DNA from: Erysipelothrix rhusiopathiae
Lineage (GTDB): Bacteria > Bacillota_I > Bacilli_A > Erysipelotrichales > Erysipelotrichaceae
Assembly (NCBI RefSeq): GCF_900637845.1
Contig: NZ_LR134439.1
Location: 186,001-250,000, forward strand
Length of the DNA stretch: 64,000 bases
Direction of reading: 5' to 3'
Part shown: piece after piece, positions 53,621-63,252 of the stretch
Position numbering within the stretch: position 1 is the stretch's first letter
Layout of the letters: every line of letters starts with the position of its first letter
The notes under the pieces: generated by a model
What the model was told of the DNA's origin: nothing
What the model saw: the letters and a program-made list of their open reading frames with translations, nothing else
Database searches by the model: none
Position numbers and translations under genes: made by a program

Positions 53621-55111
53621 ATGAAAAAAATAATCAAAAATGGACTGTGTATATTTCTTGTCTTGTTTGTACTTGGTGGAACGTTAACACCTGCTATCAG
53701 TACAACGGTGTTTGCTGTGTCATCAGAGACAACTAAAGAACAAGAAGAACGACGCGCACAAATTGAAGAAAACAAGAAAAAATTAAGTGCGCTTGAAGGG
53801 TCTCAAAAAGATATTAAGGCAAACTTAACTGAGGAAATGAAAAATCTCAGTGGGTATAAAGAACAAATTGCTAGTCTAGATGCGAAAATCAAAGAGATTG
53901 AAGGAGAAATCCGTGTTTCAGAGGCACAAATCGTGCAACTCCAAAAATCTATTGATGATCGACAAGCAAAAATTGAGGAGACTGACGTTAAGGTTAAGTC
54001 CTATATGCTTAATGCGCAATCCGCAACGCGTGTTAATGGTTACTTCGAATTTATGATGACTGGCGAGGATTTTTCGCAAATCGTTCGAAGATTTGAGGTG
54101 CTAAGTTCAATCAAACGTTACAACGAAGAATTGGTACGATCAATATACAAGATAAAGCTTGAACTTGAGGCAGATAAAAAACTTCAAGAAGTTGAGCGTG
54201 AAGAAATTGAACTTCATAAAGAAGATATTGAATTACAAAAAGAAACCGCAAAAATTTATGAGAAACATGTTGAAGAAATTGTAAAAGAACTTCAAAAACA
54301 AGAAGCAGAGTTACAAGATGAACTTGATGAAATAAAATATGTTAATGCGGGTCATGAAAGTCAAATTAAAGCATTAGCTGAACAACTCGCAAATGAACTT
54401 GTTCAAGAACAAAACAATAACAATTCAGGTTCAGAAGGCTCAGATGGTGGAGAGTCATCAGGGGAATCTACAGGAAACGGTTCTTCTGGTGGTGAATCGA
54501 GTGAAGGTGGATCTACAGGTGGAGGTTCTTCTAGTGGCGGATCTTCCGGTGGAGGTTCTACTGGCGGTGGTTCAACGAGTGGATTTTCACTTCCTTTAGA
54601 TCCTGGAGTTTATCGTGTTGGAAATAGCGTGTGGGCTTATGATTGGGGTTCACCTCATATGGGTGTAGACTTAGAGGTCTATTACGGTAACAATGCGCGA
54701 TCTGTAGGAACCGGAATGGTTGTTGCTACGAATTCAGGCTGCTCTGAAGGTAATTGGGCCTGTGGCGGAGGTTATGGAAACTATATTTCTTATTTGGTCC
54801 ATGTTAACGGTCAAAATTATGGAATTTTATTTGCCCATCTAAGTGCTGTTTATGTTTCCGAAGGACAAATAGTTCATCCGGGGACTGTGCTTGGTCTTAC
54901 TGGGAATACAGGTGCATCAACAGGACCTCACTTACATGTGGAAACAATTAATATGGGTGGTGGATCCATTTATGATGCCTGGAGTTTATGGTCTCAAAAC
55001 AGTACCATGAACTTTGGAACGGGTTCCGCAAGTAGTGGTGGTCGAAGATGTGATCAGGGCTATGGTGTTCCATGTCGCTTGCATCCGCAATCTACACTCG
55101 GACTTTACTAA
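53621..55111 (+). CDS. EnvC/PcsB-like coiled-coil M23 peptidase, copy 2
   Basis: A 496-residue paralogue of copy 1 with the same order: signal peptide (about 1-32), coiled coil (about 36-260), linker, M23 domain. The linker is a long Gly/Ser-rich stretch (about residues 265-318). Zinc ligands are H346 and D350 (HMGVD) and H437/H439 (HLHVE). The same tail RRCDQGYGVPCRL is conserved. ATAGGAGTG precedes the ATG. It follows a hairpin, so it may be expressed partly on its own. The pair suggests tandem duplication with different reach into the wall. Confidence 0.9.
   Translation: MKKIIKNGLCIFLVLFVLGGTLTPAISTTVFAVSSETTKEQEERRAQIEENKKKLSALEGSQKDIKANLTEEMKNLSGYKEQIASLDAKIKEIEGEIRVSEAQIVQLQKSIDDRQAKIEETDVKVKSYMLNAQSATRVNGYFEFMMTGEDFSQIVRRFEVLSSIKRYNEELVRSIYKIKLELEADKKLQEVEREEIELHKEDIELQKETAKIYEKHVEEIVKELQKQEAELQDELDEIKYVNAGHESQIKALAEQLANELVQEQNNNNSGSEGSDGGESSGESTGNGSSGGESSEGGSTGGGSSSGGSSGGGSTGGGSTSGFSLPLDPGVYRVGNSVWAYDWGSPHMGVDLEVYYGNNARSVGTGMVVATNSGCSEGNWACGGGYGNYISYLVHVNGQNYGILFAHLSAVYVSEGQIVHPGTVLGLTGNTGASTGPHLHVETINMGGGSIYDAWSLWSQNSTMNFGTGSASSGGRRCDQGYGVPCRLHPQSTLGLY
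54412..54580 (+). repeat. Gly/Ser-rich linker coding repeats
   Basis: Short imperfect repeats of GGTGGATCT/GGAGGTTCT-type units that encode GGGS-like peptide. They belong to the linker of copy 2 and could vary in length between strains. Confidence 0.8.
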
Positions 55112-55114
55112 ATA

Positions 55115-55150
55115 AATAAAACTGAGCTTAAGAGGCTCAGTTTTATTTTT
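55115..55150. terminator. bidirectional terminator after coiled-coil peptidase copy 2
   Basis: AATAAAACTGAGC / GCTCAGTTTTATT, a 13-bp perfect stem with a seven-base loop followed by T's. It also serves the convergent LOG gene. Confidence 0.9.
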
Positions 55151-55163
55151 GTGCAACGATCAT

Positions 55164-55715
55164 TTACTTATCCGAAAATCGAGATTCCATTTTATAGATA
55201 AAATCATCAAAACGCGGTTCGAAAATAATGTGGTCAATTTGTTGTTGAGTGGAAAATCCAATGTGAGCAGCATGATCTAAATATGTTTTAATTCCATCAT
55301 AATAATGGTCAATATTTAAGAAACCATAGGGTTTGTTATGAATTCCGATTTGATTCCATGTGATTACTTCAAATATTTCTTCCATTGTCCCACAACCGCC
55401 AGGGAAAGCGATAAATCCATCTGCCATATCCATCATAAGTGCTTTACGTTCATGCATATCCTTTACAAGTATTGATTCTGATAGTCCTTCATGAAGGATT
55501 TCTTTTTCTGCAAGAACCTTAGGCATCACTCCGATCACATAACCATCATTCTGTAACATGGTATCTGCAATCAGTCCCATAATTCCGACCTTTGCGCCTC
55601 CGTAAATTAACTGTATATCGTTATTTGAAAAATATGTAGCAAGTCTAACGGCTTCTTCGCGATAAATCGGTAATTCTGGCATTTTCGATCCACAAAATAC
55701 TGCAATTCGTTTCAT
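55164..55715 (-). CDS. LOG family protein (lysine decarboxylase-like fold)
   Basis: A 183-residue Rossmann-fold protein of the LOG family (also annotated as lysine decarboxylase-like). Family motifs are FCGSKMPE, YGGAKVGIMGLIAD, MHERKALM and PGGCGTMEEIFE. LOG enzymes hydrolyse nucleoside monophosphates at the N-glycosidic bond, releasing free bases in cytokinin-type chemistry. The bacterial role is usually unknown. GGAGGAC precedes the ATG. It is divergent from ctpA and inserted between the hydrolase genes and ctpA on the other strand. Confidence 0.9.
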   Translation of the reverse strand: MKRIAVFCGSKMPELPIYREEAVRLATYFSNNDIQLIYGGAKVGIMGLIADTMLQNDGYVIGVMPKVLAEKEILHEGLSESILVKDMHERKALMMDMADGFIAFPGGCGTMEEIFEVITWNQIGIHNKPYGFLNIDHYYDGIKTYLDHAAHIGFSTQQQIDHIIFEPRFDDFIYKMESRFSDK

Positions 55716-55800
55716 AATTTGTCCTCCGTGATTTATTTGTGATTATTAATATTATAACATTGAATTCTAATTCCCTTATGCTAGGATTATATTAGATTAC

Positions 55801-55857
55801 GTTTACCATAGTCTATGTTAACGCTTGATGCTTAGTCTATGGTAAACTATAACCATA
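55801..55857. promoter_or_regulatory. ctpA promoter with inverted and direct repeats
   Basis: TTGATG (55825-55830), 17 bases, TATAAC (55848-55853). An inverted repeat GTTTACCATAG (55801-55811) / CTATGGTAAAC (55837-55847) brackets the -35, and TAGTCTATG is repeated directly 24 bases apart (55809 and 55833). Together they look like a regulator-binding region. Confidence 0.7.
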
Positions 55858-55871
55858 TTGAGGTGATTTCA

Positions 55872-57368
55872 TTGAAAGATAAAAATAAAAAAGTAAGTAT
55901 AAAGCTCGAACGTCATCGATGGCCTGATGAAATAGCAAAAGACCAACAAAAACGACGTAAGGCTTTTAAAATAGTAATTGCAATTATTGTTGCATTTTTA
56001 CTTGGTACTCAATTTAATAAAATTTCAAACTTAGCTGCAGGCCCAACGGACGCACATGCCGGCGTTGAGCGTTTTGAACGTGTCTATCGTGATTTACTCG
56101 CAAGTTGGTATTTTAAAACAGATATGGAACAACCAGAATCTGAAATGATTGATAATGCGATAAAAGGAATGCTTGAGAAAAATGGTGATCAACACACCTC
56201 TTACATGACTCAAGAAGAAATGAATAATTTAAATGAATCTATAAACATGAATTTTGACGGTATCGGTGTACAATATTATGCTGGCAATGGGGCCAACATT
56301 ATCACACGTGTATTTAAGGGATCGCCTGCCGAGGGTGCCGGACTTTTAGCGGGTGATGTTCTCTCTAAAGTTGATGGTGTTGAAATTAAAACCGTTGATC
56401 GTGAAAAGATTCAAGAATTAATTATGGGTAAAGAAGGAACACCTGTAAAAGTAGAAGTCTTACGTGATCAAAAGCCCATAGAATTTGATATTAAGCGCGG
56501 AAAAATTAATGCGCTTGTATGGGGCGAAGTTCGCGATGGCGTTGGTTATATTGAAATATCCTCGTTTGGAAAAAATCTTGCGGATGCAACCAAACTTTAT
56601 CTGGATGAGTTCTTAGAACATGGTGTGGATAAATTGGTGATTGATTTACGCGATAACGGTGGTGGGTACTTACAAGCCATTGAAGATATTGCACGTATTT
56701 TCTTCGATAATGATGAAGTTGTCTATAAAGAAGATTTTATGAATAATTCTGAAAAAGTTTATAAAGTTTCAGATAGTGAGAAAGCACAATATCCATTCAA
56801 AGATATCGCCGTACTTATTAATGAAAAATCAGCAAGTGCTTCGGAAGTACTAACGCTTGCGCTTCAAGAAAATCGTGGTGTTAAAGTTGTGGGTGTAAAT
56901 TCATATGGAAAAGGCACAGTGCAAACACAACATGAATACAGTGATAAAAGTGCGCTCAAAGTTACCATTGCAAAATGGAATTCTCCAAAAGGAAATAATA
57001 TTCATGGTACAGGCATTAAGCCCGATGTAGAAGTGAAACTTCCGGCAATTTTCTATACAAACTTTGTAGTGCTCGATGATTCTAAAGAAATTCATGTAGA
57101 TACGGTCCATGAGGCGGTGGTCTACACTCAAAATGCATTAAATTTTTTAGGATATCATAACGGTCGAACAGATGGATATTATGATACAAAAACATCAGAG
57201 GCTCTAATGAAATATAAAGCAGAACTAAGTTTAGAAGTGAATGATACTATTGATCATAGTATCCAAGAACAGTTATACAGTTCTGTGGTTTCAGAATGGT
57301 CCAGTAATCGCAATGCTCGTGATGTTCAGTTACAAAAAGCAATTGAGGTTGTAAAGAATGGCAAATAA
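55872..57368 (+). CDS. ctpA: carboxyl-terminal processing protease CtpA
   Basis: A 498-residue S41 protease anchored by one TM helix (about 32-50). A PDZ domain ([36 protein letters not shown]) precedes the catalytic domain with serine in [11 protein letters not shown] and lysine in [11 protein letters not shown]-terminal peptidoglycan-binding domain follows ([19 protein letters not shown]). The TTG at 55872 is chosen because GAGGTGA is well spaced for it. It overlaps uvrB by 11 bases. CtpA near EnvC-like hydrolases is a recurring pairing in bacteria. Confidence 0.93.
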   Translation: MKDKNKKVSIKLERHRWPDEIAKDQQKRRKAFKIVIAIIVAFLLGTQFNKISNLAAGPTDAHAGVERFERVYRDLLASWYFKTDMEQPESEMIDNAIKGMLEKNGDQHTSYMTQEEMNNLNESINMNFDGIGVQYYAGNGANIITRVFKGSPAEGAGLLAGDVLSKVDGVEIKTVDREKIQELIMGKEGTPVKVEVLRDQKPIEFDIKRGKINALVWGEVRDGVGYIEISSFGKNLADATKLYLDEFLEHGVDKLVIDLRDNGGGYLQAIEDIARIFFDNDEVVYKEDFMNNSEKVYKVSDSEKAQYPFKDIAVLINEKSASASEVLTLALQENRGVKVVGVNSYGKGTVQTQHEYSDKSALKVTIAKWNSPKGNNIHGTGIKPDVEVKLPAIFYTNFVVLDDSKEIHVDTVHEAVVYTQNALNFLGYHNGRTDGYYDTKTSEALMKYKAELSLEVNDTIDHSIQEQLYSSVVSEWSSNRNARDVQLQKAIEVVKNGK

Positions 57369-59349
57369 AGAAGAACATAAATTTGAACTTGTATCTAAAT
57401 TTGATCCTAAAGGAGATCAAGTTAGAGCAATCGGCGAGCTTACTCAAGGGATTCTTGATGGTAAAAAAGAACAGGTTCTTTTAGGGGCAACGGGAACAGG
57501 TAAAACCTTTACCGTCAGTCAAGTAATCGCGAAGTTAAACAGACCGACGCTTGTTTTTGTGCATAATAAAACACTTGCAGGTCAACTTTATTCGGAATTT
57601 AAAGAATTTTTCCCGAATAACCGTGTAGAGTATTTTGTTTCAAACTTTGATTATTATCAACCTGAAGCCTACTTACCAGGTTCAGACACCTATATCGAAA
57701 AAAGTTCGATGATTAATCAAGAGTTGGATATGCTTCGACATGCAGCACAAAACTCAGTATTACAACGTCGTGATACCATTATTGTTGCATCGGTAGCGAG
57801 TATCTATGCAACGGCAGATCCAAGTTACTATAAAGAAATGTTGTATGTGATGCGTGTTGGTCAAGAAATAACGCGTGAAGATTTAATGAGAGACCTTGTA
57901 AAACGTCAATACATCCGCAATGATATCGAACAAAGTGTGGGAACATTTAGAGTTCGTGGTGATGTTATTGAAGTGGTTCGCGGTGATCGCGATGATATCG
58001 TGGTTCGTGTTGAGTTTTTTGGTGATGAAATTGATCGTATCGTTGAAGTAGATCGTATTACCGGGAATGTCCGTGAAGGGTATTTAGTCTACGATATTTT
58101 CCCAGCAAATCAGTATGCGCGGGATATGGATCAAATTCGTCCGGCTGCAGATCGAATCGAAGCTGAGTTGCATGAACGCTTGGCGTATTTTGAGTCTGAG
58201 AATAAACTTGTGGAACACCAACGACTTAAACAACGCACAGAGTATGACCTTGAGGCATTACGAGAATTTGGGATGTGTTCGGGTGTGGAAAACTACTCAA
58301 TGCATATTGACGGTCGTGATCCAAACCAAAGACCTTACACACTCTTTGATTACTTCCCGGATGATTATCTCTTTATTGTGGATGAGTCTCACGTTTCACT
58401 ACCTCAAGTTAGAGGAATGTATAATGGAGATCAGTCTCGTAAGCGTACACTTGTAGAGTATGGGTTCCGATTGCCAAGTGCAATGAATAACCGTCCAATG
58501 ACGTTTGAAGAATTTACAAGTGTTCAAAAACAAACGATTTATGTATCCGCTACTCCTGGGGATTATGAACTTGAAAAAGTAAATCATCAGGTTGTTGAAC
58601 AAATTATACGTCCTACGGGTCTTTTAGATCCTACAATCGAAATCAAAAAAAGTCAGGGTCAGGTTGATGACTTAATTGATCAAATCTTAGAGCGTCGTGA
58701 GCGTGATGAACGTGTTTTAATTACGACATTAACCGTAAAAATGGCTCAAGATTTAACCAATTATCTTCTAGAAACAGGTATTAAAGTTGCTTATCTTCAT
58801 CATGAAACGAAGACACTTGAGCGTATTGAAATCCTAAGAGATTTACGTTTAGGTAAATATGATGTCGTGGTGGGAATTAACCTTTTAAGAGAGGGTCTTG
58901 ATCTTCCAGAGGTTAGTCTCATTGCGATTCTTGATGCCGATAAAGAGGGTTTCCTCCGCTCATACCGTTCATTGGTTCAAATTGTAGGGCGTGCAGCTCG
59001 AAATTCAAATGGTCACGTTATCATGTATGCAGATCGAATCACAGATTCGATGAAAAAGACGATCGATGAAACAAAACGAAGACGTGATATTCAAATTGCA
59101 TATAATGAAAAAAACGGTATTACCCCACAAACGATTAAGAAAGAAATACGTGATGTCATTGCAGGTAAAGAAACTGCAGAATTAACACATCGAATTCGTA
59201 ACAATAAAGGAAAACGCAAGGATAAAAAAGCTGTGGATGAACTTATCCAAAAACTTGAAAAAGAAATGCGAGAAGCAGCAGCACTTCTTGATTTTGAGAG
59301 AGCAGCGCAACTCCGTGATATTGTTATGGAGATGAAAGCAAGCTTATAG
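57358..59349 (+). CDS. uvrB: excinuclease ABC subunit UvrB
   Basis: DNA-damage-recognition helicase-like subunit of nucleotide-excision repair, 663 residues. Walker A is [16 protein letters not shown]. The beta-hairpin region is around [21 protein letters not shown], with [19 protein letters not shown] as motif II and [17 protein letters not shown] as motif VI. The C-terminal UVR motif is [13 protein letters not shown]. The start overlaps the end of ctpA, so read-through from ctpA is likely. Confidence 0.97.
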   Translation: MANKEEHKFELVSKFDPKGDQVRAIGELTQGILDGKKEQVLLGATGTGKTFTVSQVIAKLNRPTLVFVHNKTLAGQLYSEFKEFFPNNRVEYFVSNFDYYQPEAYLPGSDTYIEKSSMINQELDMLRHAAQNSVLQRRDTIIVASVASIYATADPSYYKEMLYVMRVGQEITREDLMRDLVKRQYIRNDIEQSVGTFRVRGDVIEVVRGDRDDIVVRVEFFGDEIDRIVEVDRITGNVREGYLVYDIFPANQYARDMDQIRPAADRIEAELHERLAYFESENKLVEHQRLKQRTEYDLEALREFGMCSGVENYSMHIDGRDPNQRPYTLFDYFPDDYLFIVDESHVSLPQVRGMYNGDQSRKRTLVEYGFRLPSAMNNRPMTFEEFTSVQKQTIYVSATPGDYELEKVNHQVVEQIIRPTGLLDPTIEIKKSQGQVDDLIDQILERRERDERVLITTLTVKMAQDLTNYLLETGIKVAYLHHETKTLERIEILRDLRLGKYDVVVGINLLREGLDLPEVSLIAILDADKEGFLRSYRSLVQIVGRAARNSNGHVIMYADRITDSMKKTIDETKRRRDIQIAYNEKNGITPQTIKKEIRDVIAGKETAELTHRIRNNKGKRKDKKAVDELIQKLEKEMREAAALLDFERAAQLRDIVMEMKASL

Positions 59350-59374
59350 ACCAAGGTAACTTGGTCTTTTTTTT
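59348..59374 (+). terminator. terminator after uvrB
   Basis: AGACCAAG / CTTGGTCT with a GTAA loop and eight T's, beginning at the uvrB stop codon. Confidence 0.92.
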
Positions 59375-59486
59375 GTAGTTTATGCGTACTCGTGAGATAA
59401 TAGATAATATAAAGTGTATTAGCGTGTTGATTGAAATAGTGTATTTGTGTAGTAAAGAATGAAACTGATTTTAGGAGTTCTTTAAA

Positions 59487-59507
59487 TTGATAATTACTTA
59501 TTATCAA
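59487..59507. promoter_or_regulatory. palindrome directly upstream of the ANT(6)-like gene
   Basis: TTGATAAT (59487-59494) and ATTATCAA (59500-59507) are perfect 8-bp arms around TACTT. The right arm touches the AAAAGGAGG ribosome-binding site, so it could be an operator or a structure controlling translation. Confidence 0.6.
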
Positions 59508-59520
59508 AAGGAGGCGGGCT

Positions 59521-60369
59521 ATGCGAACAGAAACAGAAATTATGACACTAATTTTGGAGCAAGCAAAATTGAGTCAACATATCCGAATTGTCGCAATGAA
59601 TGGTTCACGAGTGAATAAAGAAATTGAAAAAGATTCAATGCAAGACTATGATATTGCATTCATTGTGGATAATTTAGAATATTTCATCAATCATCAGTCT
59701 TGGTTGGAGTCTTTTGGAAAAGTCCTTATGATGCAAAGACCGGATGATTTTACGCTGTTTGGACAGTCGAAATCGCGCGATTATCATTACTTGGTTCAAT
59801 TTGAAGATGGGGTTCGTATCGACTTTACCTTTATTGCTATTGAAAATTTAGAGGCCTACCTTCAAGAAGACCACTTGGTAGAAATCATCTTGGATAAAGA
59901 TTCCATTATATCAGGTGTCATACCGGCAACTGATCGCGACTATTGGATTAAAAAGCCAAATGAACAAAACTATCGAGATTGTATTAATGAAATGTTGTGG
60001 TTATCATTCTATGTGGTTAAAGGTATCAAACGTCATGAGCCAATTTATGCGATGGACCACCTCGCATCGATGCGTCAAATGCTTCTCCAAATGATTACTT
60101 GGCAAGTTGGATTTGAAACGGATTTCTCGATTAGTGTTGGAAAGAATTATAAATATTTAGATCGATATATCAGTTCAAGTATGTGGGATAAATTGCTTGC
60201 AACGTACAATTTAAGTTCAAAAGAGCACTGTGTAGTGGTTTTGGAATCGATGTTAACCATCTTCTCAGTTGTGGCTGATCGAGTGGGCGATTATGGAACG
60301 TTTGTATATGATCGTCATGAATATCATGATGTTTCAACTTATGTCTTAAAACAGATTAACGATGAGTAA
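59521..60369 (+). CDS. aminoglycoside 6-adenylyltransferase-like protein, ANT(6)/AadK family
   Basis: A 282-residue nucleotidyltransferase. The core AMNGSRVN then DSMQDYDIAFIV is close to that of streptomycin 6-adenylyltransferases, and VRIDFTFI supplies the third acidic residue. The full length matches AadK/ANT(6). Such an enzyme would adenylylate streptomycin, although activity is inferred. It lies between uvrB and uvrA, with an AGGAGG start and a palindrome ahead. Its base composition looks like the neighbours, so recent transfer is not evident. It may be a long-resident chromosomal gene like Bacillus aadK. Confidence 0.85.
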   Translation: MRTETEIMTLILEQAKLSQHIRIVAMNGSRVNKEIEKDSMQDYDIAFIVDNLEYFINHQSWLESFGKVLMMQRPDDFTLFGQSKSRDYHYLVQFEDGVRIDFTFIAIENLEAYLQEDHLVEIILDKDSIISGVIPATDRDYWIKKPNEQNYRDCINEMLWLSFYVVKGIKRHEPIYAMDHLASMRQMLLQMITWQVGFETDFSISVGKNYKYLDRYISSSMWDKLLATYNLSSKEHCVVVLESMLTIFSVVADRVGDYGTFVYDRHEYHDVSTYVLKQINDE

Positions 60370-60423
60370 AGCGGTATTGCGGAAACAAGAAACATGTTAT
60401 AATTTGTTCAGTAGGTGAGAAAT

Positions 60424-63249
60424 ATGGAAAACAATAAAATTATCATTAAAGGTGCAAAAGAAAATAATCTAAAAAATATAAGCCTTGAAATTCCAAGAGA
60501 TAAACTTGTAATTATGACTGGTTTGTCTGGTTCTGGTAAAACGAGTTTAGCGTTTGATACGATTTATGCGGAAGGTCAACGCCGCTATGTTGAATCGCTC
60601 AGTTCGTATGCACGCCAATTCTTAGGTAATATGGAAAAGCCCGATGTTGAATTAATTGAGGGTCTTTCGCCATCCATCGCAATTGATCAAAAAACGACAA
60701 GTAATAATCCCCGTTCTACAGTCGGAACTGTAACAGAGATTTATGACTACTTGCGTCTTTTATATGCTCGAGTGGGTGTTCCTTATTGCCCAATTCATAA
60801 TGTTGAGATCACATCACAAACGATTAAACAAATGGTTGATCGAATCATGTTGCTTGAAGATAAAACGCGCTTAGAAATCTTGGCTCCTGTTGTGAAAGCA
60901 CAAAAGGGAGAGCATCGAGATTTATTGGATAATCTTCGAAAAGAGGGTTATGTTCGTGCCTATATCGATGGTACTTTAGTGATGCTTGATGAAGAAGTAA
61001 CGCTTGAAAAAAACAATCGCCATGACATCGAAGTTGTGATTGACCGAATTGTGAAAAAAGAAGACAGTCGTTACCGACTCAGTGATTCATTGGAAACAGC
61101 CTTGAAACTTAGTGATGGCGTTGTTCTTGTGAAAAATGGCGAAGAAAACATGGTGTTTTCAAGTAATTTTGCCTGTCCTGAATGTGGATTTAGTATTGCG
61201 TCCATTGAACCTCGTCTCTTTTCCTTTAATTCACCAATGGGAGCGTGCCATCACTGTAATGGTTTAGGAATGACCCAATCTGTAGATCTTGAATTTTTAA
61301 TACCGGACTCAAGTTTATCAATAGCAGAGGGTGGAATTCGCTACTATAAAAATATCGTTAATTCACAAAACATTGAATGGCAAACTTTTGAACATCTTAT
61401 CCAATTCGCAAAAGTAGATGTGGATAAGCCAATCAGTAAACTAACAAAAAAACAGATGGATATTTTACTCTATGGAAGTATTGTTCCGGTAAAATATGTT
61501 ATTGAATCACGCTCGGGTAATAGTTTTCATCGTAACGAGCCCATTGAAGGGGTTGTAAGTCTTATTGAACGTCGTCATCGTGATACAACGTCTTCATCAT
61601 CACGTGAATGGTATGGATCCTTTATGGGTGAGGCAGTGTGTTCTGAATGTCATGGTGCACGTCTCAACCAAGAGGCTTTAAGTGTTCGTGTTGGCGAGTT
61701 AAATATCAGTCAATTTACAGAACAATCCATCGGAGATGCACTTCACTTTATGGATCGTCTCGAGCTTGATGAAATGAAGGCAAATATCGCGGAATTAGTT
61801 ATTAAAGAAATTGTTTCTCGTCTCACATTCTTAAAAGATGTAGGGCTTGAATATTTAACTTTAGATCGTATTGCTGGAAGTCTTTCTGGAGGAGAGTCAC
61901 AACGTATTCGACTCGCTACGCAAATTGGTTCGCGATTGACCGGTGTTCTTTATGTTTTAGACGAACCATCGATTGGACTTCATCAACGTGATAATGCGCG
62001 TCTTATTCAAACTTTAAAGAACATGCGTGATCTTGGAAATACACTTATCGTTGTGGAACATGATGAGGAAACAATGGAAGCCGCAGACTGGATTGTAGAT
62101 ATCGGACCGGGTGCGGGTGCTTTAGGTGGAGAAGTTATTGCTAATGGTCCCCTTGCATCAATTTTAGAAAACGAAGATTCTATTACGGGTCAGTATCTTA
62201 GTGGAAAGCGAAGAATTCCTACGCCAGAAAAACGACGTAAAGGTAATAAGAAGAAAATTGAAATTATGGGTGCTGAAGAAAATAATCTAAAGGGAATTAA
62301 TGTTAAGTTTCCACTTGGAACATTCATTGCAGTTACGGGTGTCAGTGGTAGTGGTAAATCGTCTCTTGTAAATGAAGTTTTAAGTAAGACGGTGTATCAT
62401 GCACTAGGAAAACAACGTGTGAAACCAGGTAAACATAAGAAAATTAAAGGTCTTGAAAACATCGATAAATTGATTACGATTGATCAAAATCCAATTGGAC
62501 GAACACCACGTTCAAACCCTGCAACGTATACGGGAGTATTTGATGATATTCGTGATTTATTTGCGAAAACACCGGAAGCTAAAATGCGCGGTTACGACAA
62601 AGGACGATTCTCGTTTAATGTGGCTGGTGGCCGTTGTGAAATGTGTAAGGGTGATGGCGTGAAACGGATATCGATGCACTTTTTACCGGACGTATTTGTG
62701 AAATGTAGTGAATGTGACGGTAAACGATATAACGATGAAACACTTCAGGTACATTATAAAGAAAAAACAATTTTTGATATTTTAGATATGAGCATTGATC
62801 AAGCAACAGAATTCTTTGCGCCAATTTCAAAAATTCGTAAAGGTCTTGAAACGTTACAAGATGTTGGTTTGGGATACATTAAATTAGGTCAATCAGCAAC
62901 AACTTTATCAGGTGGAGAAGCACAACGGGTTAAACTCGCAAGTGAACTCCAAAGACCATCAACAGGAAAGACCATGTTTGTTTTAGATGAACCCACAACA
63001 GGTTTACACAGTTACGATGTGGAAAAACTAACGGGTGTATTACAACGAATTGTGGAAAACGGTGATACGGTTGTTGTCATTGAACATAACCTTGATGTTA
63101 TTAAAAATGCAGACTATGTCATTGATCTCGGTCCAGAAGGTGGCGAAGGTGGCGGTACGCTTGTTGCTTGTGGTACACCTGAAGACATCGCTCAAGTTGA
63201 AAATAGTTATACAGGACATTATCTCAAAGGGGTATTAGAAAAGGGGTAG
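60424..63249 (+). CDS. uvrA: excinuclease ABC subunit UvrA
   Basis: Damage-sensing ABC ATPase of nucleotide-excision repair, 941 residues. The two ATP sites are GLSGSGKTSLAFDTI and GVSGSGKSSLVNEVL, with signatures SLSGGESQRIRLATQ and TLSGGEAQRVKLASEL. Zinc modules are seen as CPECGF...CHHC and CEMCKGDG...CSECDG. The ATG at 60424 has AGGTGAG ahead, and an earlier in-frame GTG overlaps that signal. The usual uvrB-uvrA adjacency is broken by the ANT(6)-like gene. Confidence 0.97.
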   Translation: MENNKIIIKGAKENNLKNISLEIPRDKLVIMTGLSGSGKTSLAFDTIYAEGQRRYVESLSSYARQFLGNMEKPDVELIEGLSPSIAIDQKTTSNNPRSTVGTVTEIYDYLRLLYARVGVPYCPIHNVEITSQTIKQMVDRIMLLEDKTRLEILAPVVKAQKGEHRDLLDNLRKEGYVRAYIDGTLVMLDEEVTLEKNNRHDIEVVIDRIVKKEDSRYRLSDSLETALKLSDGVVLVKNGEENMVFSSNFACPECGFSIASIEPRLFSFNSPMGACHHCNGLGMTQSVDLEFLIPDSSLSIAEGGIRYYKNIVNSQNIEWQTFEHLIQFAKVDVDKPISKLTKKQMDILLYGSIVPVKYVIESRSGNSFHRNEPIEGVVSLIERRHRDTTSSSSREWYGSFMGEAVCSECHGARLNQEALSVRVGELNISQFTEQSIGDALHFMDRLELDEMKANIAELVIKEIVSRLTFLKDVGLEYLTLDRIAGSLSGGESQRIRLATQIGSRLTGVLYVLDEPSIGLHQRDNARLIQTLKNMRDLGNTLIVVEHDEETMEAADWIVDIGPGAGALGGEVIANGPLASILENEDSITGQYLSGKRRIPTPEKRRKGNKKKIEIMGAEENNLKGINVKFPLGTFIAVTGVSGSGKSSLVNEVLSKTVYHALGKQRVKPGKHKKIKGLENIDKLITIDQNPIGRTPRSNPATYTGVFDDIRDLFAKTPEAKMRGYDKGRFSFNVAGGRCEMCKGDGVKRISMHFLPDVFVKCSECDGKRYNDETLQVHYKEKTIFDILDMSIDQATEFFAPISKIRKGLETLQDVGLGYIKLGQSATTLSGGEAQRVKLASELQRPSTGKTMFVLDEPTTGLHSYDVEKLTGVLQRIVENGDTVVVIEHNLDVIKNADYVIDLGPEGGEGGGTLVACGTPEDIAQVENSYTGHYLKGVLEKG

Positions 63250-63252
63250 TTT

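Noticed and set aside
54412-54580. Short-unit repeats that might be a CRISPR or non-coding satellite
   Set aside because: Units are in frame, imperfect, about 9-12 bases long and encode a Gly/Ser linker within an intact ORF.
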